The position numbers and the translations under genes are program-made. Positions 48,444 to 53,116 of a DNA stretch of 53,116 bases are shown one piece after another (positions within the stretch are counted from its first letter, which is position 1; the number at the start of each line of letters is the position of its first letter). This stretch comes from Clostridia bacterium (lineage in GTDB: Bacteria; Bacillota; Clostridia; Christensenellales; Borkfalkiaceae), in assembly GCA_900767885.1 (NCBI GenBank), contig CAAGAU010000021.1, forward strand, positions 1 to 53,116, given 5' to 3'. Under the pieces are notes generated by a model that did no database searches, had not been told where the DNA came from, and worked only from the letters and a program-made list of their open reading frames with translations.

Positions 48444-49442
48444 TTAAGCGTTGCCGTTTTCAAACACCACGTTGTCGGTTACGCCCGAAACCTTCTCTGT
48501 GCCGGGTGCGGATTTTCCGTCCGCAACCGTTGCCGACACCGTAACTTTACACTGCTTGCCTACGTAAAAATACAGGTTTACGTCCGCGCCCGGGCGCACC
48601 GTTATAGTGTATTTATTGTTTGCCGGGTCGTATGCCGGCACGTCGCCGTAATCCTCCGCATAGCGCGCATAATCGAATATTACATTGCCCTGAAGGGTAA
48701 ATTCCACCGTGGCAAGATAACTTGCGGTAGTTATGGGCAAATCCGGCGAGCGGACAAATTCCGCAGAAGATTTAAGGTTGACCGTTTTTCTTTCGTAGCC
48801 TCTGTATTCGTCCGCGGACACGCCTACGGACAACCTCGCCATGGTCGTGTTTACGGTAAACACCTGCAAATCTCTGTAAGGCTCGCTCGTCTGCAATATT
48901 ACCGAAAGATATTCCGTTCCCTCGGCAGGCATGGCGGGAACGCCCGTTCCCGCCGCCTTGCGCTTTATTTTAAGCATAAGCGAACTGCTGTTTTTCTTAT
49001 CCGATTTAAGCAAAGTCGCGTTGCTCGACTCGGTAAGTTCGTTGTCGTTTTCGTCTACTATCGAAACGTCGTAATATTTACTTTCCGCCGCCAATGAGTG
49101 TTTGTTTTTCCACGCGTCGATTACAAATCCGCTTTCGAGTTCCTCCGCCGTAGGCACGCGAAGCGAAAATTTCACGTCCCTTTTAGAAACTTTATCGGCG
49201 GTGAAGTTGGATACGGTAACTACTATGTACCCTTTATAACCCGCGACGGAATCGTTGGTTTCGGTTTTTATTACGGCGGTCTTGCCGTCGCCGTCGTGCG
49301 ACAAAACGAAATCGGTATAAACCCCGACAAGTTCCTTTTTGTCGGTAAGCACGAATTTCGATACCGAAACACAAGCAAAGGCAATCAAAGCGCATGCCGT
49401 CGCAAAAAGAAATATTAACTTTTTACAAACGCTCTTTTGCAT
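48444..49442 (-). CDS. Secreted/anchored exoprotein of the SipW cluster (332 aa)
   Basis: N-terminal signal (KKLIFLFATACALIAFACVSVSKF, residues 7-30) followed by a TDKKELVGVYTDFVLSHDG segment and beta-rich domains. The final 110 residues (from about 215) contain SAEFVRSPDLPITTASYLAT, VEFTLQGNVIFDY and YTITVRPGADVNLYFYV, like TasA-type beta-sandwich strands. No recognised family; no cell-wall sorting signal. It starts 21 bp after the upstream gene and ends 13 bp before the giant protein gene. Confidence 0.7.
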   Translation of the reverse strand: MQKSVCKKLIFLFATACALIAFACVSVSKFVLTDKKELVGVYTDFVLSHDGDGKTAVIKTETNDSVAGYKGYIVVTVSNFTADKVSKRDVKFSLRVPTAEELESGFVIDAWKNKHSLAAESKYYDVSIVDENDNELTESSNATLLKSDKKNSSSLMLKIKRKAAGTGVPAMPAEGTEYLSVILQTSEPYRDLQVFTVNTTMARLSVGVSADEYRGYERKTVNLKSSAEFVRSPDLPITTASYLATVEFTLQGNVIFDYARYAEDYGDVPAYDPANNKYTITVRPGADVNLYFYVGKQCKVTVSATVADGKSAPGTEKVSGVTDNVVFENGNA

Positions 49443-49463
49443 TCGATTGCCTCCTGTATTATT

Positions 49464-50222
49464 TTAATTATTCTGTATTTGTTCGGCGACGGCCTGTACG
49501 TCGAAGAACACTCTTGCGCCCGCATAATTTTCCGTTTCGGAATTCTGCCTGGGCAGTTTGAATATTATATGATAGGGATACTCCTTAACGGCGTCGTCCG
49601 CTCTCATTATAAAACCCGTTTTATTTGTCGTTACAAGGTTTTCGTTTGTAACCAGTAAACTGTTGCCTGTGTAATCGACTTCGGTTCCTCCCGCGCTCGA
49701 CTCGTGTATTTTACTGGGCTTTTCGTCCTTTGCTCCGCGGAATATCTGTAAATATCCGCCGTTTTTCACGCCGTCGTCAACGCCGTTTTCGCCGTATCTC
49801 TTCCATCCCGCAAAATAATCCACGGAATTTCCGCCGCCGTCCCTCGCAATCGTTTCCAATCGCACCGTTATACTCACGGTTACCTTCATGTTTACTTCGT
49901 TCGTTTTGTTTTCGCCCATGCCCGTTACGGTAAAATAATACGCTATGGTATCTTCGGGTTCTACGTCGCTTAACGTTGCCGTACCCGAATTTTTATCGAA
50001 CTTGGCAAAGGTTTTGCTATCCTCCACGCCATCTCTCTCACGCCAGACGTGGTTCACCTCGGTCTTCATAACCGCGGAGGCAATTTTCACGTTATCGTTT
50101 TTGTTTTCGTACTTACCGTAAAACCTCGCAAACGTTATCGTGCTGCCTATCGTAAGCACCGCGATAATCAGCACGAGTATTACCGATATCGCTTTGGCGT
50201 TCTTTTTTTTATTGTCGGTCAT
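49464..50222 (-). CDS. SipW-dependent-type exoprotein (TasA-like), 252 aa
   Basis: A basic start (MTDNKKKNAKAISV) and membrane helix (residues 12-32, VILVLIIAVLTIGSTITFARF), then YGKYENKNDNVKIASAVMKT: the short spacer and beta-strand entry are those of SipW-processed TasA/camelysin-type precursors. Strands such as TIAYYFTVTGMGENKTNEVN and MKVTVSITVRLETI fit a beta-sandwich. Its start overlaps the stop of the SipW-type peptidase gene by 14 bp, so the two are coupled. Confidence 0.75.
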   Translation of the reverse strand: MTDNKKKNAKAISVILVLIIAVLTIGSTITFARFYGKYENKNDNVKIASAVMKTEVNHVWRERDGVEDSKTFAKFDKNSGTATLSDVEPEDTIAYYFTVTGMGENKTNEVNMKVTVSITVRLETIARDGGGNSVDYFAGWKRYGENGVDDGVKNGGYLQIFRGAKDEKPSKIHESSAGGTEVDYTGNSLLVTNENLVTTNKTGFIMRADDAVKEYPYHIIFKLPRQNSETENYAGARVFFDVQAVAEQIQNN

Positions 50223-50793
50223 CGCTGTTATCCGCAGCCGTCTCTTCCGCCGACCGCGCCTCCTCGTTCGGGTTTGCCACCATGACCAGCGCGACTACCA
50301 CCGCGCCTATGGACACGATAAACGCCACGCCCTGCCACGTTCTTAACCACTCGATAATTATCCCCAGGTTAGGTAGGCGGACGGTCATTTTGCCCGCTAT
50401 CTGCGTTGAAAAAATCGGGTCGGGGTCTTCGGCTTCGTTAGCGTCGCCCTTGGCGTAATATTTTTCGCCCTCTATGCGAACTATTCTGTGCGTTACCGAA
50501 ACGCTTTCGCCCGCAGGGAAATAAGTTATTACGTCGCCGACCTCGTACGTCGCGCTTTTTTTGATTATTATAGCGTCGCCCGCGTCTACCGAACCCGTCA
50601 TCGAAGGGGTCGCTATTACAAGCAGCGACCTGCCGAAAAACGACGGTATTGCGGATTTTTTAACAAATTTATCGTATGCAAGCACCGCCGCGACAAACGC
50701 GAGCAACGCTATTATCGCGCCGAGTAAAACTTTTGACGATACGGAGAGAATCCTCGCAATCCGACCGATTTTTTTATCTTCGGTATTATCCAT
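50209..50793 (-). CDS. sipW: Signal peptidase I, SipW (ER) type
   Basis: 194 aa. Membrane helix at about 22-40 (VLLGAIIALLAFVAAVLAY), then the catalytic Ser in IATPSMTGSVDAGD and the second catalytic residue as His in SVTHRIVRIEGEKYYAKGDA. A Ser-His pair instead of Ser-Lys marks the SipW/ER-type subfamily that processes biofilm-matrix precursors such as TasA. A second helix near residues 151-172 (AFIVSIGAVVVALVMVA) anchors the C-terminus. Encoded in the middle of genes for its likely substrates. Confidence 0.9.
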   Translation of the reverse strand: MDNTEDKKIGRIARILSVSSKVLLGAIIALLAFVAAVLAYDKFVKKSAIPSFFGRSLLVIATPSMTGSVDAGDAIIIKKSATYEVGDVITYFPAGESVSVTHRIVRIEGEKYYAKGDANEAEDPDPIFSTQIAGKMTVRLPNLGIIIEWLRTWQGVAFIVSIGAVVVALVMVANPNEEARSAEETAADNSDDRQ

Positions 50794-50814
50794 TTGTGTT
50801 CCCTCCTTTCGGGA

Positions 50815-51582
50815 TTAAGCCTCTTCGGCAACTACCTCTATGCCTATAACGTACTTACCGCCGAGAAACCCCTCGTAAGTATCTTTTTCGTCGTTACCGC
50901 CCTCAAACGGCCAATCCCATCCGAGCGCGATAGACCGCGAACCTTTTTTGTTTATTATAACGCCGTTTGCCTCGAAGCCGTCTTCGGTTTCCGTCAGAAC
51001 AATGTTTTTCCCCTCGGAAAATACCGAATATTTAATCGACGGCAACGACGCGCTTTCTTCATAATTTAATTTAAATTTTATTTTACATTTTATATCCGCC
51101 GCGTTAGGGTTGGTTATCATAAACATATACGTCCCTTTTTCGCCCGGACAGATTTTTCCGTTACCGAAAACGTTAAGACTGCCCGCCGCACCCCATTCGC
51201 CGTTCGCGTCGATAACGGTGAACTCGGGTATTATCGGCTCTTTCTTTTCGTTTGTAACAACTAAAAGCGATATAGCCGACGTTAAAAGCAGCAATACGAG
51301 TGCAAAAATTATCAAAAACGAATAATCTCTTTGCACTTTGCCTACTAATACTCTCTTATCATATAAATATTTTCCGTCCGTAGCAAACGCGCCGTAAAGT
51401 CCTATCTGATTTGAGGCGACGCGTTTGCATGAGGCGAAACAAACGTGATTTAAGTCGTACAATTTGCCGTTGCGCAAGAAACACATCAGCGCGCCGCTTG
51501 TATCGACGATTTTTTTGCCGCCAATAAGCGGTTTTACCGACCCGTTTACGGGATTTTTTGTGTATCTTGCGTTAATTGGCAT
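50815..51582 (-). CDS. Membrane protein with N-terminal cytoplasmic domain and exported beta domain
   Basis: 255 aa. Unlike its neighbours, the hydrophobic helix is internal (residues 88-108, FLIIFALVLLLLTSAISLLV). Before it are 86 cytoplasmic residues with three Cys (LMCFLRNGKLYDLNHVCFAS, then CKR). After it is a beta-rich region (GTYMFMITNPNAADIKCKIK, IKYSVFSEGKNIVL, KYVIGIEVVAEEA) like TasA-type domains. It could be a scaffold or sensor for the fibre system. Unrecognised family. Overall order: TasA-like, this gene, SipW. Confidence 0.65.
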   Translation of the reverse strand: MPINARYTKNPVNGSVKPLIGGKKIVDTSGALMCFLRNGKLYDLNHVCFASCKRVASNQIGLYGAFATDGKYLYDKRVLVGKVQRDYSFLIIFALVLLLLTSAISLLVVTNEKKEPIIPEFTVIDANGEWGAAGSLNVFGNGKICPGEKGTYMFMITNPNAADIKCKIKFKLNYEESASLPSIKYSVFSEGKNIVLTETEDGFEANGVIINKKGSRSIALGWDWPFEGGNDEKDTYEGFLGGKYVIGIEVVAEEA

Positions 51583-51625
51583 AATTGCGACTCCAAACGG
51601 GTTTTCCCCGTCAGTTTATTTTTTA

Positions 51626-52393
51626 TTACTTTTGTTCCTGAGTTATCGAAATGTTAAGAGTAAAGCCTATGGTCGTATTCGTTCCTGTTTCAACGGTGAA
51701 ACCATAATCGTCGGGAATAGTCGCACCGCTTGCTTTCCAGCCGAGAAGAGTGTCGAGTTTATCCGCGTCGGGATTAGCCGTCGTACCGTCAAAAGCCCAT
51801 ACCCATTCAATGGTATAAGTACCGGCATTGGTATAAGTGGCACCGGGGTTGATCGTTTCGTCGTAAACCGCTTTATTCAACTCTTCCGCTATTTTTTCAA
51901 GAGTGGTGTTTTCGACTATATTTGCTCCGTCCTTTTTAAGGGTCCATTTTACAAGATTATAAGTACCGGCAGTTTCACCTTTCTTATATTCGAGTACGAT
52001 GTCTTTGTTGTCCGTAAGAGCAATTTCGACTTTCGCTTTAACTTCAGCCGTTCCGCCGATAATGAAAGTCATCGAACCGGTCGTTCCAGGAGCAACGCGA
52101 TTAGTGTTGTCGTCCGCTTTCACGGTAAAGGTTGCCGTATCATCGGTGGTTGCCACACTGCTGTTTTTAGCGGTATCGTACTTATATTTCGCACCGAATA
52201 AGTTGGTAGCGTCCGCTTTTACGGTAAAGCCCCATTTGGCAACGCTTGCGGAGCCGGTTTCCTTCTTTTCGGTTACGTACTTGGATAAGGTGTAACCGCC
52301 GAAACCGATTACGGCAACGAGCAAAAGTAAAAGCCCGATTACGAAAATCGATTTTCTGTTGTCTTTTTTCTGTGCGTTTTGTGTTTGTCTCAT
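51626..52393 (-). CDS. TasA/camelysin-like SipW-dependent exoprotein
   Basis: 255 aa. KSIFVIGLLLLLVAVIGFGG (about residues 14-33) followed by YTLSKYVTEKKETGSASVAK is the typical SipW-type signal region. The mature part has a beta-sandwich composition: DDTATFTVKADDNTNRVAPG, TGSMTFIIGGTAEVKAKVEI and the terminal GFTLNISITQEQK. Tripartite and rich in Thr, Lys and Asp, as in TasA-type fibre subunits. GGAGG lies 9 nt before the ATG at 52393. First gene of the operon and presumably the most abundant product. Confidence 0.85.
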   Translation of the reverse strand: MRQTQNAQKKDNRKSIFVIGLLLLLVAVIGFGGYTLSKYVTEKKETGSASVAKWGFTVKADATNLFGAKYKYDTAKNSSVATTDDTATFTVKADDNTNRVAPGTTGSMTFIIGGTAEVKAKVEIALTDNKDIVLEYKKGETAGTYNLVKWTLKKDGANIVENTTLEKIAEELNKAVYDETINPGATYTNAGTYTIEWVWAFDGTTANPDADKLDTLLGWKASGATIPDDYGFTVETGTNTTIGFTLNISITQEQK

Positions 52394-52464
52394 TTTGAGA
52401 ACCTCCATAAAAAATTTTAAATTAACAATTCGACTCGTCGCTTTCCCCCGTAAAACGAAAAAAG

Positions 52465-52597
52465 TTGCAATAGTCGCTTACGCCTTTATATACGTAAACA
52501 AAAATTGCAACCGGGCGTACTTTTCCCGCCGAAAAAATAAAAAAACCGATTGCAAAACGTACCTTTTATAGTACAAATTGCAACCGGGCGTACTTTT
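52465..52597. promoter_or_regulatory. Repeated TTGCAA sites and a 23-bp direct repeat upstream of the surface operon
   Basis: AAATTGCAACCGGGCGTACTTTT occurs at 52502-52524 and again at 52575-52597. TTGCAA is also found at 52465-52470 and 52550-52555, four sites in about 120 bp. The region lies 70-200 bp before the first gene of the operon, where operators are expected. No sigma-A promoter with good boxes is evident, suggesting an activator-dependent promoter. The remainder up to 52800 contains no gene. Confidence 0.55.
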
Positions 52598-52817
52598 TCT
52601 TATGTAAAAGTTCCTTGGCTTTGCGTCACCGCCTCACGACGGTTTTGCCGATATTCTTTTCGTTTTGCAGATAAGTTCCTCGCCTATTTGCACTATCATT
52701 CTAACCCAAAAGCAACTTAATGTCAATTGTTTATCAGTGAAAGTTTTGTGAAAATTTTAACAATTATCACAAGTCGTTTTTTGACAGCCCCTTAGTTTAT
52801 CGGTGCGCAAAAAAAGT

Positions 52818-53049
52818 AAGTCATATCGAGCGCGAGCGTAATATCTTTTTTTACGCCATATCGAGCGCAAGCGAAATATCCCACAACCAAAGTGATAAAG
52901 CATATGCAACCGCACTTCTTCGGTGGGATCCTTCACTGTCGTTCAGGATGACGTTTTAAAAAATACGTCATATTGAGCGATAGCGAAATATCCCACAACT
53001 TAAGTGATAAAGCATATACCGCCGCACTTCTTCGGTGGGATTCTTCACT
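52818..53049 (+). repeat. Cluster of three interspersed-repeat copies
   Basis: A partial left arm at 52818-52845, a full unit at 52854-52953 (CGCCATATCGAGCG to GTTCAGGATGACG), and a third at 52966-53049 complete up to GGGATTCTTCACTT, where the right arm is cut. They differ at scattered positions from the copies at 6-204, showing divergence among copies. The last 67 bp of the window have no feature. Confidence 0.8.
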
Positions 53050-53116
53050 TCTAATATAAGGCGCACAATGCTACCGCATTAAAACTTTCGTTTTTTACAT
53101 TTTTGCAAAATGCCTG

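Noticed and set aside
1..53116. CRISPR array
   Set aside because: Repeats present are either ~100-bp palindromic units, 54-bp coding repeats or isolated pairs; none shows regular 25-40-bp repeats with unique spacers.

Overview
The window reads as a chromosomal segment of a low-to-mid GC Bacillota bacterium, probably an uncultured Clostridia-like gut lineage. This is inferred from Gram-positive-type gene content: zinc-type S14 and S4, an L27 with a Prp-type N-terminal extension, a DUF896/YnzC protein, SipW/TasA-type secretion genes, and near-consensus sigma-A promoters with 17-bp spacers. I cannot name the genus.

Layout. (1) 301-16270, minus strand: the complete S10-spc-alpha ribosomal supercluster in canonical order (rpsJ to rplQ, including secY, adk, map, infA, rpmJ and rpoA). 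It is driven from a promoter at 16241-16269 with a ~250-nt leader that contains an attenuator-like terminator. L24 carries an unusual histone-H1-like Lys/Ala/Thr tail encoded by 54-bp tandem repeats, and L17 is long. (2) About 16.3-29.2 kb, plus strand: an AT-richer, compact, single-orientation island that I interpret as a filamentous-phage-like (inovirus) prophage. It encodes a SprT-like metalloprotease, a candidate ssDNA-binding protein, membrane-anchored virion and adsorption candidates (156, 297 and 960 aa), tiny peptides, a MazF-like protein, a Zot/pI-like ATPase with its membrane domain placed before the P-loop, a HUH replication initiator flanked on both sides by elaborate nested hairpins, and an IS30-family transposase that could serve as integrase. 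(3) 29.3-42.4 kb: tRNA-Gly and tRNA-Val, a short-chain dehydrogenase-thyA-dfrA operon, a DUF896 gene, pheST, an OGG-type glycosylase, rplU-rpmA, a small helical protein, a truncated M28-like peptidase, a CvpA-like membrane protein, glnS and glyS. (4) 42.4-52.4 kb, minus strand: a six-gene cell-surface operon with a TasA/camelysin-like protein, a SipW-type signal peptidase, further anchored exoproteins and a ~2000-aa GG-x-x-G repeat protein. Repeated TTGCAA-containing elements lie upstream. (5) The ends of the window, and one site at 32.1 kb, carry copies of a ~100-bp imperfect-palindrome interspersed repeat.

How the parts work together: the ribosomal cluster and tRNA/aminoacyl-tRNA synthetase genes are housekeeping. 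The prophage sits immediately upstream of the S10 promoter, in the gap before two tRNA genes, and appears organised as replication, virion and morphogenesis modules followed by origin-like structures and a transposase. The surface operon resembles a SipW-dependent matrix or fibre system. All functions are inferred from sequence reading; no database search was possible.
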